A DNA stretch of 64,000 nt. Origin: Doryteuthis pealeii (lineage: Eukaryota; Mollusca; Cephalopoda; Myopsida; Loliginidae). A model generated the notes under the pieces. It did no database searches and was not told where the DNA came from. It saw only the letters and a program-made list of their open reading frames with translations. The first letter of the stretch is position 1. Every line of letters begins with the position of its first letter. The translations under genes were made by a program, and so were the position numbers. This document shows positions 1-11,220 of this stretch, in pieces. The DNA is taken from positions 17,983,433 through 18,047,432 of the forward strand of contig CM042145.1 of NCBI GenBank assembly GCA_023376005.1, written 5' to 3'.

Positions 1-771
1 GTTTTCAGGAAACATCTTCCTTTCGCTCTATATTAATGCAAGGTGGCGCTTATGAATATTTAAAAAAAAAACTCCGACAGGTGCGAGATTTGGCCAACTA
101 AGGTGCTCCGTCCACATATCGGGGTAAATTACCGCGTTAATAAAGATTCTAATCTTTACGATTAGTTAGTCACAATCATTGACATTTGATTAATGGAAAA
201 ATAGTTTTCAAACAAAAACGCAGACATTTTTTATTCGGGTGAGAAATAGAATTTGGTTCTGTATTGTCATAATTTAAGAATAATGAGCATGCACCAACTT
301 TGGAGTCCTTAACAGACACAAGGAATTGTTTTTAATGTAACAGAATACGAACTTACATGCCAGTTTTCTCCCTCTCTGTCTCTGTCTCTGTCTGTCTGGT
401 CTGTCTGTCTGTCTGCTCGTCTCTCTATATATATAGGACCTTCGCATGAGTCAGATACTATCTTACCTAGATTTCACCGCGAATGGTTTCTTAGGATGAA
501 TTCTGACTTGAAGGAGGTTGTCACAAACCTTTTTTTTTAATTGTCTGTATCGGGTATCTGATTGGTAAAAATTAGTATAAAGATTAAAAATAAAAAAATT
601 CGTAAAGAAATGTTGTGTTATAATTATTTTTTTAATTTAAATTTATTTAATTTATTTTTGTCTTTATGCGTAAGGAGACATGCTTTTTTATGTTACATGC
701 GTTTAGAATTTCTGTTCTTTTGGTTTAGTAGTTAGCTTGTTTAAAAAAAGAAGCTATATATATATATATAG

Positions 772-803
<32 letters not shown>

Positions 804-998
804 ATATATTATATATATATTAGTAATACTAATTTTTGGCCAACAACATAACCCGAAGTTTCCTAGCTGGTACTGATTGCTTTTCTAATGTGTCTGGATG
901 AAATAAACATTGACTTGTTTTATTAAACTTTACAAAAAAACAACTGCAATTTTAATTATCCCACTCCCCCTCTCTCATCTCCTCTCTCTCTCTCTCTG

Positions 999-1054
<56 letters not shown>

Positions 1055-1056
<2 letters not shown>

Positions 1057-1345
1057 TAGAAAAGAAGGAAAAACTCAACACCGTAAATTACACTAATAAA
1101 TTTTTTCGCCAAGAATTGGAGCTTATATAAATCTAAGTTGATTTAATATAAGCTCCCCGAAATTCAGTCTCATCAGATGGAAAGATCGGTTTATTTTTTC
1201 CTGATTTCTAAACATAACCTCTTCTTCATCTGAATGAAGACTGAATTTCGGGAGCTATATTAAATCACTTAGATTTATATAGGCCCAATTTTGGTCGAAA
1301 TAAACTTATTATGGATTACAATGTTGAGTTTTTTTCATTCCTATC
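1055..1345. repeat. Foldback repeat with paired hammerhead motifs (left-arm copy, family A)
   Basis: Inverted-arm element bounded on its left by (TA)n; it is the left-arm counterpart of 10287-10580. The minus strand keeps an intact CUGAUGA (1176-1170), but GGUCGAAA is reduced to GGCGAAA. The plus strand reads CUGAAUGAAGAC in place of CUGAUGAGAC. Ribozyme function is therefore less likely here than in the right-arm copy, and the extra bases look like indel noise. Confidence 0.7.
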
Positions 1346-1569
1346 TAAGATAAATATTGCTCTGTATATGAATCTAAAAGTTTTTATTATACATTGAGCT
1401 TTCCTTTAGTGATTTAAATATTCACTGTAAATTTAGCATACTGGATTCAGACAATAATATACAGTGAATCTTAGAAATCACATTATAGAATATCCGCTAC
1501 TACCAAGTTTTGGATACCTCTCATCTATATCATCTATCTATCTATCTATCTATCTAATCTATAATATAT

Positions 1570-1620
<51 letters not shown>

Positions 1621-1639
1621 AAAAAGTGTAAGTAGAAAG

Positions 1640-1862
1640 TAGAGTCCGGCAGTATTGTCGTAATCAGCCTGACAGCGATTGGAAGTCTATCGCATTTTGC
1701 TACACTAGAACATTTGTTGTGTTTTAGGTGGATTTGCCACACCTACCATCAGCTCCCAACTTTTATCACACACATCAAGATGTTCGTGAGTTGGTGAGGG
1801 CCAGTATCCGAACGCAGAACCTTGTGTTCCTAGGCAGACGCTCTAGGCGATTATAGCTCCGT
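1640..1862 (-). mobile_element. tRNA-derived SINE, family 2 (left-arm copy)
   Basis: Reverse-strand copy of the SINE whose head carries an A-box-like and a B-box-like (GTTCGATAC type) Pol III promoter and whose body reads through TATCAGCC-type sequence. It is the mirror of 9800-10030 and is slightly more degraded. Confidence 0.7.
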
Positions 1863-2571
1863 TTCAATTTTTTTCTGTTTCATAATCCTAAAATTAATTT
1901 CAGCGGAAAATTTGATGATGTGAAAGACTATGTAGCTTAAACATATCTAAAGGCAATAGTTTTCAGAGTGCTTGCGACCAATGGAAACCCATGAATAGTG
2001 TTTAGATGCCAAAAGGAGTATTTTAAGAAAGTTAAACGTTTAAGATTCATTAATTTCATTTCGTTTTTTGAGGTAAAGGTACACATTTACTCTCGATCCT
2101 TGTGAGGCAAACACCCGGGGTCTGATCTGATAGACTCGAATAGATAAGACTGACAGATAGATATAAGGAATACACACAGATCAAAATAGACGGAGTAGAT
2201 ATGAAAAGGTCGAGACGAAAAGATATGAGTCGGAAAGAAGTCAGAGTCAAATTGCGATATCAGAAATATCTATAAATATGAAAGACAGATTGATAGATGG
2301 GAAAAATGAAAGATTGATAGACACGAAGAACGAGACAGACAGATAAACAGAAATTAACCAAAGATATTAAGTTTGAAATAAGGGGAATAGATGACTAGAT
2401 TACATCAGTAGTTCAAGATAGAAGGGACATAAAAGGGTAGGGGGTGAGAGAGAAAAAGGGTAATGTTTAACGAAAGAGGGGATATTGATGGTACCAAAAA
2501 AGGAACTGAGAAGAAAGGGGCAGAATGTTAACGAGAGAGAGAGAGAGATGAGAGAGGAGAAGAGAGGAGAG

Positions 2572-2603
<32 letters not shown>

Positions 2604-3494
2604 TGGGGCAGTAATAAATGGGAAGGAATGGTTTATTAATCAGGAGATTTCCTTTAGAAATATCAGAGTTTGCCCGTCCTGAGTGACAGGGATGGGGGGA
2701 TTGCGTCCCCACCGTCGAGTTTTTTCCCCCACCCTGCAAGCACCTGAAAACTTTAGATTCCCTGCCGGGCACGCCGACGCCATTAAGCCCAGTTAAAGAG
2801 AGGGAAGATAAGTATAAGGAACATAAAAATCACACACACACAACATCAACAGCACACACACACACACACATCCTTTTTTTTTACCTAATATATCCACTTC
2901 TTTTTTAAAAAGTAGGGTTAGGCTTAGTTTAGTTCCATCTATTTTGTCTAGTTTTTTATCTTCTTTAGGGTAGAAACGTACCCATCCTTATTCGAGCTTG
3001 GGTGACTCAGGATATTCTGATTCCCCTAATAAACGAACGCACAATGACTAAATGTCTGTGTGTCTTGGGTAAGATTCCTGACCTAAATGTTCAATCTCGA
3101 GTATAAATGTTGAATTTTGTGGCATTACCTACATCAAAGAACTAGTAATATCTTTTTTATTGCTCTCCTCGTTGTTTTCAGGATAGTCATGTACTCATAA
3201 ATCTGCAATACCTTAGGGTATAAATTTACAGCAAGAAGCGATGCAAGCTGTTGATCTAACTTTAGATCAATTCTTCATATTATGCCAGAGATTACGAGAT
3301 GAGTAAAAAAGAAGAGGATAACAAAATAATAACCATATTATCAAGCTTCATATAGAAATGAAAAAAATCAGACTAATAATTAATTTCTTCAAATATATTC
3401 GTATCGCCCTGTCGCAAGGCTTAAAATACAATGACAGTATCCCATGGCAAAGGAGAAAGACCCGACAACCAAAGGGGTTTCCTGTGTATTACCT

Positions 3495-3896
3495 CTAAAC
3501 TGTATCTACGAGGATGAGGTCAAAAAGTAAATGTCCATTTTGTTTAGGACAGGTATAATGATCACAGAGGCATGTATCATACATCAAAAATGAAAGCTGG
3601 TCCTCTGTGGATGCAACATCCCTACTTCTCCAACATGTGAGTAAAAAAGTAATGGCCCATTTTTGTTTTAGGACAGGTAATACATTATCCAACACAGGAA
3701 CATGATCATACAGTCAAAATGAAGCCTGGTCTTCTGTGGATCACATCTCTACTTCTCACATAGGTGAATCAAAAAGTAATGCCATTTGTGTTTAGGACAG
3801 GTATGATACCACGACAGAAACATGTACCACTACTATAAAATGAACTGTCCTCTATAGATACACATCTCTAACTTCTCCGCATTGTGAGTCAAAAAG
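3495..3896 (-). repeat. Mariner-end tandem units (left-arm copy)
   Basis: Reverse-complement counterpart of 7821-8168. Four TIR-like steps of the form TCAAAAAGTAAT can be seen near 3515, 3640, 3765 and 3880, spaced about 115-125 bp. The right arm shows three steps before transposase coding begins. Unit number therefore differs between the arms, and the last unit is cut by the gap. Confidence 0.8.
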
Positions 3897-3996
3897 NNNN
3901 NNNNNNNNNNNNNNNNNNNNNNNNNNNNNNNNNNNNNNNNNNNNNNNNNNNNNNNNNNNNNNNNNNNNNNNNNNNNNNNNNNNNNNNNNNNNNNNN
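3897..3996. other. Assembly gap (100 N)
   Basis: Exactly 100 undetermined bases, the usual placeholder for a gap of unknown size. It lies at the inner end of the left inverted-repeat arm, inside the mariner-end tandem repeat. Confidence 0.99.
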
Positions 3997-5687
3997 CGAC
4001 GCAATTTTTGCTTCCTCTTCACCATTAGCTTCGCTTGTGGTGTGTGGACCCACGTAAACGGACCTTGCTGCCCCAGTCCCATACAGGGGGGATGAGACAA
4101 ATAATCTCTCTCTCTCTCTCTGCTCTCTCACTTCTCTCTCCTCTCTCTCTCTCTCTCTTCTCTCTCTCCTCTCTCCCACAAAAAAAAACAGTTTTCAACC
4201 GTGTATTCAGCTTTATTTTTTCAAAAAGAGAATGTCGATTAAATTTGTACAATGGTGGAAATTTGTAGCCAATGGTGGTGATTATATGTTAAATACTGTT
4301 TTTGTAGCAGAAAACTTGCTCTATCCAACAGTGTTATCGTGGTCTCTTATCTGTCGTAGTTTTAATGAATAAATAGTGGCTTTAGTTTCTGAGCGTCCAT
4401 CATTATATATATATATATTATATATATATATATTATATATATACATATAAAAGAAATGTGTTTTGTTTTCTGTTTATTGTATTTGTTTTCTGTGCTACCT
4501 ATGCTATTTATTCTCGGTTCTATCTTTTGTCCGTCTTTCTTCTTTTTTTTTTTTTCCTTTTTCCAATTTTAAGTATTCCTCTTTTCTTCTAATCCACCTT
4601 CTTTCTTTTCTAAGTCTACAATTTCCCCCTTCTACTTAACTCATTCTTTTCATTCGTTCATTCCACTTGTTTTTGTTCTGGCTCGTTTTCATTGATTTGC
4701 CGCCATCATGGGTTGGACGGCCATATTGGGCGAACAGGTTTAATGCCAGGAGCGCCCCAGAGGAACACCAACCTTGGCATTGATCTGCAAAACAGATGCA
4801 AAACAGAAAAGGAGGGGATGGAGAATGATAAATGGAAAAGGTTGAAAAAGATGAAGAAGAAAAAGATGAAGAAACATTAGAAGAATAGAAGTAAACGGTG
4901 ATTTATGGAAGGTTCTTTTTATATATTTTTTTTTCCTTTTTTTTTTAACTCATTGATATTTATTTTGCTTTTGAAATCGGATTTCTTCCTGTTAATCCTA
5001 GCTGTTGGTAATGACATAAGCGGTCTCAGCCTTTTAAGTTTTTTTTGTTTTTTTGTTTTTTGTTGTTTTTTTTTTTTTGTTTGTTTTTTGTTTTTTTTCG
5101 GGGGTGTTTTTTTTTTGTTTTGTTTTGGTTTTTTTAAACTTTTTGTATAGAATGAGTTTTTAAGTCTTTCTTTCCGGATATTTTAGGCTTTTCTTTCAAA
5201 TTAGTTTTTTTTTGTTTTTTGTTTTGTTTTTTTGCGCATTTTTGCGAAGTCCATCTTTCTGATTGTTGGCTGATTGCTCCAACTCTGAAAGAAAGGAAGA
5301 GGAAATTAATAGTGAATGCGTAAGTTAGGAGAAGGCGGAGGAGGAGAAGAAGAAGGAGGAGGAGGGGGAGAGAATTAAGAAGGAGAAGGAGAGAAAAAAA
5401 GAAAGTAAGGAGAAAATATTTGAACGAATGTAGAAACAGGAATTGGGAGAAGGTGATTTGCTTTGTAGGTTTGGCAATAAAGAAAAACGCGTAGAAATGT
5501 TTTCTGGTTAAGTTAAAAACATATTAAGACATTTTCTTTGTTTCTTCGCCCACGGCGCCATTCCCGCGTTCGTCACTAACTGTTTCATCCATCTTTGTGC
5601 CTAAAGTGAACGTCAACGGTTAGAATGTAATTTATTTTTCTAACTTCATATTCAGCCTATTATCGAAATCTGACTTATATATGGATA
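3997..5687. other. Spacer without a recognisable gene
   Basis: Holds a CT-rich tract (about 4105-4178), a short (TA)n, and long T-rich low-complexity runs (about 4905-5240) followed by a purine-rich GGAGGA stretch. Open frames here are products of base composition. I see no gene. Confidence 0.6.
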
Positions 5688-5968
5688 GGAAGCGCGGGGT
5701 GTAATGGTTAAAGTCATGGGAAATGGACTCGTCGCTCCGAGTTCAAATCCTGGACGTGGTAATTGCATTTCACTTAGCGCTAATACCCTTGGGAAAGGTA
5801 TGAATCCTACTCTCCCTCCAGCTATGGGCAAATAGTAGGGCAGACTGGGCTCTTTAACCTTGGTTAGGCAACCGGTCTAGGAGAAGGAAAACTCTGAATT
5901 CAAACCTATTAAACTCCGCTTAAGAAATTGACCTTGTGTCGCATCCTGCTCGTGTGGAGCGGTTGTAT
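5688..5968 (+). mobile_element. tRNA-derived SINE, family 1
   Basis: Head has the tRNA-like GTGTAATGGTTAAAGTC followed by the B-box-like GAGTTCAAATCC, then a conserved body (GCGCTAATACCCTTGGGAAA, TCCCTCCAGCTATGGG) and the end GAATTCAAACC...CCGCTTAAGAAATTGACC, running into (TA)n. More than ten copies in both orientations occur in the window, which defines the family. Pol III transcription and LINE-dependent mobilisation are inferred from the general biology of tRNA SINEs. Confidence 0.85.
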
Positions 5969-5974
5969 ATATAT

Positions 5975-6009
<35 letters not shown>

Positions 6010-6717
6010 GGATAGGAAGATAGGTTTATCTTCCATAGAAGCCAGATTTATCTTATCTTCAATCCTGATCTAGTTGACTATCTCTCTATCTTGTTAGATG
6101 AACTTTTATATATGTATTTTACAACTGCCTGATGGTTGCAGTGGTATTTATGGTTGTATACTGCCCTCGACTTTGAGAGTCGTCGGAGAGTGCATATACA
6201 AAGGAGCTGTCGGGAGTTTGAACAGCGAGTGAAAACTGAACTGCAGCCAAAATTCTAAACCTTATATAATCTTAAAGCTCCCACGCGATCCACCTAGCCA
6301 CGGCTCCTCTTTCTTGCAGACACACCTCTTCGCCCACGTAGCTTGTTTTTCATTGGTCATGGCTTACACCAACACAAATGCTTGTTTTCCATTTGTCATG
6401 GCTTACTCTCACACATTTACTGTGTTTCAGTAACCACTTTGTTGATTTTATCCACGACCGGGAGTATGTCAACTACATCCACTGGGTTCATCGCCGGTCA
6501 AGGTAATATATTACATTAAGCTTACCTTCAATATTAACCGCCTGAGTTCGAATCGAGATTTTTAATGTTGATTTTTAAGACAGGCATACCCAGGAGAATA
6601 TCACCCTGCAATCTCCCTACCCACAAGAACTCGATGCATTTGTATACATCATTACCAATACGATTACTCTCAGGTCCACTCTACCCAGAGTGGGAGTACA
6701 TGCTATGTGACATTTTA

Positions 6718-6850
6718 AACAGTAGGGTAGACTGGGCTCTTTAATCATAGTATGGCCACCGGTCTAGAAGGAAAACTCTGAATACAAACCTGTTAAACTC
6801 CGCTCATAAATTGACCTTGCGTCGCATCCTACTCATGCATATGGGTTGAG
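6718..6850 (+). mobile_element. SINE family 1, 3-prime half only
   Basis: Contains the AGTAGGGTAGACTGGGCTC, GAAAACTCTGAATACAAACC and TTGACCTTGCGTCGCATCC blocks of family 1 without the tRNA-like head. It abuts a 5S-derived segment downstream. Confidence 0.7.
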
Positions 6851-6884
6851 TAAATACATATAATAGAAATTGTGATGCTGTAAA

Positions 6885-6990
6885 TTCCACGTTGAAAGCA
6901 CTGGTTCCCGCTAGATAATCGAAGTAGCGATGGGTCTGTTCAGTATTTAAATGGGTGACCATTTAAACAACAGCAGGTACTGTAAGTAAA
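6885..6990 (+). mobile_element. 5S rRNA-derived SINE fragment
   Basis: Resembles the 3-prime two thirds of 5S rRNA: GGTTCCCGCTAGATAATCGA, then TTCAGTATTTAAATGGGTGA and CC, then AACAGCAGGTACTGT. These correspond to 5S blocks around the internal control region (TCACCGAAG; GTACTTGGATGGGTGACC; C box). It is diverged and has no flanking 5S array, so a 5S-derived SINE is more likely than a functional 5S gene. Related copies are at 11925-12020 and 44125-44240. Confidence 0.65.
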
Positions 6991-7420
6991 CTGATATCAA
7001 AAAATGATTTGATTCCGCATTAGATAACCCGAAAAGTTTGATATGCCGTTGATGTAATGAATATGTAAATACCTTGGTGCCTCACTATAATCTGATTGGA
7101 CAGTGTCATGTATAAATATTCGACACTGGTAGTACCAAGCGCCTAAGCCTAAGCCTACAAGCCTAAATTTACTCGCCAGACTACACCATGACTGCTCGGA
7201 AGACGTCATGCTATTCGACGCACCAACTACTACTGCGATAATATACCAAATACCAACTTCATAATATATCCCTTAACCCGGATATATCAGCCGTAAAACA
7301 AAATAACCAACGCTGTAATTTCTTAATTTACAAAAAAGAAAAAAATTGCATATGCGACTGTTGTAAAAGTATTTTTTGAAAGATCTAGATACTTGCATAA
7401 AATCCAAAGTTCAAACAAAA
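6991..7420. other. No gene seen
   Basis: AT-rich sequence. Near 7275-7310 it holds a degraded repeat tail (ACCCGGATATATCAGCCGTA), similar to the LINE/SINE tail family seen elsewhere in the window. Nothing else is recognised. Confidence 0.5.
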
Positions 7421-7492
7421 TACGAGTGTGGGTAAAAAAAAAAGTGACGCCATTTTCTTTATTTCATGTGAAGTTTTTTTTTTAATAAAACT

Positions 7493-7829
7493 AAGGCCTA
7501 CATTGAAACCCTACCGAGGCTCAGAGCAAGAGTCCGACGAGTAAGACCCAAATTACCAATCGACAATGTCCTCCTTCTGCATGACAATACTCGACCACAG
7601 TCAAGCATCAGGAAAAGGGAGAAAATCGCTTCATTCGGACGATCATCTCTTCGGTCCCATGAAAGAGGGTTTGAGAGGCAAACATTATTCCAGTGACGAT
7701 GAAGTGAAATCTGTAGTGAAGAAGTGGCTCAAAGGACAATCAACAGAATTTTACGGGGCAGGTATACATGCTCTCATTCAAATGTATAACATTGCTATTG
7801 AGAGAAACGGTGACTATGTGGAGAAGTAG
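7493..7829 (+). pseudogene. Mariner-type transposase remnant
   Basis: Encodes part of a DDE transposase. The first reading frame runs to about 7645 and contains LPIDNVLLLHDNTRPQSS, where HDN includes the second catalytic Asp. A second frame then gives HLFGPMKEGLRGKHYSSDDE and continues to VEK-stop at 7829, the usual mariner C-terminus. Between them a deletion with a frameshift removes the SPDLxPxD segment, so the third catalytic residue is lost. The N-terminal helix-turn-helix half is also missing. It cannot encode an active enzyme. Confidence 0.85.
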
Positions 7830-8168
7830 AGATGTGATCTATAGAGGACAAGCTTCATTTTGATGTATGATACATGTTCATGTGTTGATCATTAGACCTG
7901 TCCTGAACAAAATGGCATTACTTTTTGACTCACAATGTGGAGAAGTAGAGATGTGATCTATAGAGGACCAGCTTCATTTTGATGTATGATACATGTTCCT
8001 GTGTTGATCATTAGACCTGTCCTGAACAAAATGGCATTACTTTTTGACTCGCCTATATGAAGAAGTAGGGATGTGCTCCACAGAGGACCAGCTTCATTTT
8101 GATATATGGTACATGTTTCTGTGTAGGTAATTATACCTGTCCTAGACAAAATGACATTACTTTTTGAC
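7821..8168 (+). repeat. Tandem array of mariner right-end units (about 119 bp x 3)
   Basis: Units start at GAGAAGTAGAGATG (7821, 7940, 8060; periods 119 and 120). Each contains TTCATTTTGATGTATGATAC and ends with GGCATTACTTTTTGACTC. Each unit therefore carries the last codons of the transposase plus the whole 3-prime end up to the TIR. The mariner terminus has been multiplied in place. Confidence 0.9.
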
Positions 8169-8812
8169 TCATCCTCGTAGATACAGTTTAGTGTAATACC
8201 CAGGAAACCCCTTTGGTGGGGTCTTTCTCCTTTGCATGGGATACTGTCAGTGTATTTTAAGCCTTGCCGACAGGGCGATACGAATATATTTGAAGAAATT
8301 TAATTATTAGTCTGATTTTTTTTTATTTCTATATGAAGCTTGATAATATGTATTATTTTGTTATCCTCTTCTTTTTTACTCATCCTCGTATCTCTGTGCA
8401 TAATATGAAGAATGATCTAAGGTTAGATCAACAGCTGCATCGCTTCTTGCTGTAATTTATACCCTAGAAGGTATTGCAGATTTTATGAGTACATGAATAT
8501 CCTGAAAAAAACGAGGAGAGGCAATAAAAATATTTACTAGTTCTTTGATGTAGGTAAGCACAAAATTCAACATTTATACTCAGATGACATTTAGGTCAGG
8601 AATCTTACCCAAGACACACAGACATTTTAGTCATGTGGTTCGTTTATTTAGGGGAATCAGAATATCCTGAGTCACCCAAGCTCGAATAAGGATGGGTACG
8701 TTCTACCCTAAAAGAGAGAAAAAAAACTAGACAAATTAGATGGAACTAAACTAAGCCTAAACCCTACTTTTTAAAAAAAAAGTGGGATATATAAGTAAAA
8801 AAAAAGTGTGTG

Positions 8813-8860
<48 letters not shown>

Positions 8861-9079
8861 TTTTTATGTTCCTTCACTTATCTTCCCTCTCTTTACTGGG
8901 CTTAATGGGTCGGCGGTGCCCGGGCAGGAATCTAAAGTTTCAGGTGCTGCAGGGTGGGGGAAAAAAAACCTCGACGGTGGGGACGCAATCCCCCATCCCT
9001 GTCACTCAGTGACGGGCAACTCATATTTTTAAAGGAAATCTCCTGATAATAAAACCATCTTCCCATTTTTTCTGCCCCC

Positions 9080-9150
<71 letters not shown>
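9080..9150. repeat. (CT)n microsatellite
   Basis: About 70 bp of nearly pure CT dinucleotides; the left-arm counterpart at 2535-2605 is shorter and interrupted. A (TG)n tract (8812-8858) lies 220 bp upstream. Confidence 0.95.
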
Positions 9151-9154
<4 letters not shown>

Positions 9155-9799
9155 ACATTTCCCTTTCTCTCAGTTCCTCTTTTTGGTACCATCAATATCC
9201 TATCCCTCTTTCGTTAACATTACCCTTTCTCTCACCCCCCCTCCCCTTTATGTCCCTTCTATTTGAACTACTGATGTAATCTAGTCATCTATCCCCTTAT
9301 TTTCAAACTTAATATCCTTTGGTTAATTCTGTTTATCTGTCTGTCTCGTTCTGTTCGTGTCTATCAATCTTTCATTTTATTCCCATCTATCAATCTGTCT
9401 TTCATATTTATAGATATTTCTGATATCGCAATTTACTCTGACTTCTTCCACTCATATCTTTTCGTCTCGTCCTTTTCATATCTACCTCCGTCTATATTAG
9501 TATCTGTGTGTATGTCCTTATATCTATCTGTCAGTCTTATCTATTCGTTATCAGATCAGACCCGGGGTTTGCTCAAAGGGATCGAGAGTAAATGTGTATT
9601 TACCAAAAAACGAAATGAAATAATGAATTAAACGTTAACTTTCTTAAAATACTCCCTTTGGCATCTAACACACTTATTCCAGCGAGTGTTCCATTGGTCG
9701 AAGCACTTCTGAAACTATTCCTTTTGATATGGTTTTAAGCTACATAGTCTTTCACATCATCAGCTGAAATTAATTTTAGGATTATGAAACAGAAAAATT

Positions 9800-10030
9800 T
9801 GAACGGAGCTATAATCAGTAGAGCGTCTGCCTAGGAACCACAAGGTTCTGGGTTCGATACTGGCCCTCACCAACTCAGAACAGTCTTGATGTGTGTGATA
9901 AAGTTGGGAGCTGATGGTAGGTGTGGCAATCCACCTAAAACACACAAATGGTCTAGTGTTAGCAAAAATGGGATAGACTCCATCGCTGTCAGGCTGATAC
10001 CGACAATACTGCCGACTCTACTTTTACTTA
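9800..10030 (+). mobile_element. tRNA-derived SINE, family 2
   Basis: Sense-orientation copy. Head: TATAATCAGTAGAGCG (A-box region) and GGTTCTGGGTTCGATACTGG (B box). Body: GGGAGCTGATGGTAGGTGTG and GATAGACTCCATCGCTGTCA. It ends next to (TA)n. The cleanest heads of this family elsewhere read TAGCTCAGTCGGTAGAGC, an excellent A box. Confidence 0.85.
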
Positions 10031-10041
10031 CACTTTTTCTT

Positions 10042-10096
<55 letters not shown>

Positions 10097-10320
10097 TAGA
10101 TAGATAGATAGATATAGATGAGAGGTATCCAAAACTTGGTAGTAGCGGATGATTCTATATGTGATTTCTAAGATACACTGTATTATTATTGTATGATCCA
10201 GTATGCATAAATACAGTGAATCTTTAAATCACTAAAGAAAGCTCAATGTATAATAAACTTTTTAGATTATATACAGAGCAATATTTATCTTAGAAAGGAA
10301 GAAAAAACTCAACATTGTAA

Positions 10321-10414
10321 TTCCATAATAAGTTTATTTCGACCAAAATTGGGGCCTATATAAATCTAAGTTGATTTAATATAGCTCCCCGAAATTCAGT
10401 CTCATCAGATGGAA
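10321..10414 (-). ncRNA. Hammerhead ribozyme A1 (complete)
   Basis: Read on the minus strand. Stem I is UUCCAU (10414-10409) with AUGGAA (10326-10321), six perfect pairs. The core is CUGAUGA (10408-10402). Stem II (10401-10341) is long and imperfect, starts GAC and closes GUC, and includes GGGG/CCCC. GAAA is 10340-10337. Stem III is AUA/UAU with a 4-nt loop. The cleavage triplet is AUU, with cleavage predicted between 10327 and 10326. All invariant core residues are present. The very short stem III matches the minimal type I hammerheads described from Penelope-like elements. Confidence 0.82.
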
Positions 10415-10452
10415 GATGAGGTTATTTTAGGAAATCAGGAAATAACCTGATC

Positions 10453-10546
10453 TTCCATCTGATGAGACTGAATTTCGGGAGCTATATTAAATCAACTTAG
10501 ATTTATATAAGCTCCAATTTTTGGTCGAAATAAATTTATTATGTAA
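10453..10546 (+). ncRNA. Hammerhead ribozyme A2 (near-complete)
   Basis: Plus-strand partner of A1. UUCCAU (10453-10458), CUGAUGA (10459-10465), 61-nt stem II, GAAA (10527-10530), short stem III, AUU cleavage triplet ending at 10540, then AUGUAA. Stem I has one mismatch relative to A1; the core is intact. Confidence 0.72.
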
Positions 10547-10608
10547 TTACGGTGTTGAGTTTTCCTTCTTTTCTAAGATATATATATATATTATATATAT
10601 ATATATAT

Positions 10609-10652
<44 letters not shown>

Positions 10653-10791
10653 GGGAGGGGATATAAAAATTGCAGTTGTTTTTTTTAAAGTTTAATAAAA
10701 AGTCAATGTTTATCATCAGACACATTAGATAAAGCAATCAGTACCAGCTAGAAACTACGGTTATGTTGGTGGCCAAAATATATAGTACTTA

Positions 10792-10798
<7 letters not shown>

Positions 10799-10864
<66 letters not shown>
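10799..10864. repeat. (TA)n microsatellite
   Basis: About 66 bp of TA repeats next to a repeat segment (ACATTAGATAAAGCAATCAG) that recurs near 20700 and 880. Confidence 0.95.
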
Positions 10865-10866
<2 letters not shown>

Positions 10867-11185
10867 CTTCTTTTTTTAAACAAGCTAACTACTAAACCAA
10901 AGAACAGAAATTCTAAACGCATGTAAACATAAAAAGCATGTCTCCTTAGCCAATAAAGACAAAAATAAAATTAAATAAAATTAAAAATTAAAAAATAATT
11001 ATAACACAACATTCTTACGAATTTTTATTTTTTAATCTTATACTAATTTTTACCCAATCAGATACCCGATACAGAAATTAAAAAAAAAGGTTTGTGACAA
11101 CCTCCTTCAGTCAGAATTATCCTGAAGAACCATTCGGGTGAAATCTAGGTAGATAGTATCTGACTCATGAAGGTCCTATATATAT

Positions 11186-11220
<35 letters not shown>

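Larger units (their letters stand above)
1..3896. repeat. Left arm of a giant inverted repeat
   Basis: Read as reverse complement, this stretch matches 7821-11605 in the same order: mariner-end tandem units, (CT)n, (TG)n, a tRNA-derived SINE, a hammerhead-bearing foldback, (TA)n, a CTGT-rich tract, and the sequence beside the window edge. The match reaches base 1, so the arm may continue outside the window. By eye identity is high, with differences dominated by single-base indels and microsatellite length. The left copy has two extra A residues in the hammerhead core and at least one more mariner-end unit than the right copy. It ends exactly at the N gap. Confidence 0.93.
7421..8179 (+). mobile_element. 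Internally deleted mariner element with TIRs
   Basis: Left end TACGAGTGTGGGT...GTGACGCCATTTTC and right end ATTACTTTTTGACTCATCCTCGTA (given in part) form degenerate mariner terminal inverted repeats. Between them lie a short transposase remnant and a tandem array of right-end units. At about 760 bp it is well below a full mariner (about 1.3 kb), because the 5-prime half of the gene and the segment after the second catalytic Asp are missing. It sits at the inner edge of the right inverted-repeat arm. Confidence 0.8.
10287..10580. repeat. Foldback repeat carrying two opposed hammerhead ribozymes (family A)
   Basis: Two inverted arms meet near 10430 (GGTTATTTTAGGAAATCAGG/AAATAACC). Each arm encodes a hammerhead reading outwards and ending in the GTTGAGTTTT-type terminus before the flank. 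The right side runs into (TA)n. Paired inverted copies of a PLE or retrozyme end would give this structure. Confidence 0.85.

Noticed and set aside
880..950. CTGGATGA/CTGATGATA words near 895, 10710 and 20730 as hammerheads
   Set aside because: No GAAA box or closing stem follows. These belong to another repeat (AATGTGTCTGATGATA...ACAACTGCAATT).
3997..4260. Overlapping frames on both strands with Arg/Glu or Ser/Leu runs beside the gap
   Set aside because: Translations of a CT/GA-rich tract, partly extending into N bases.
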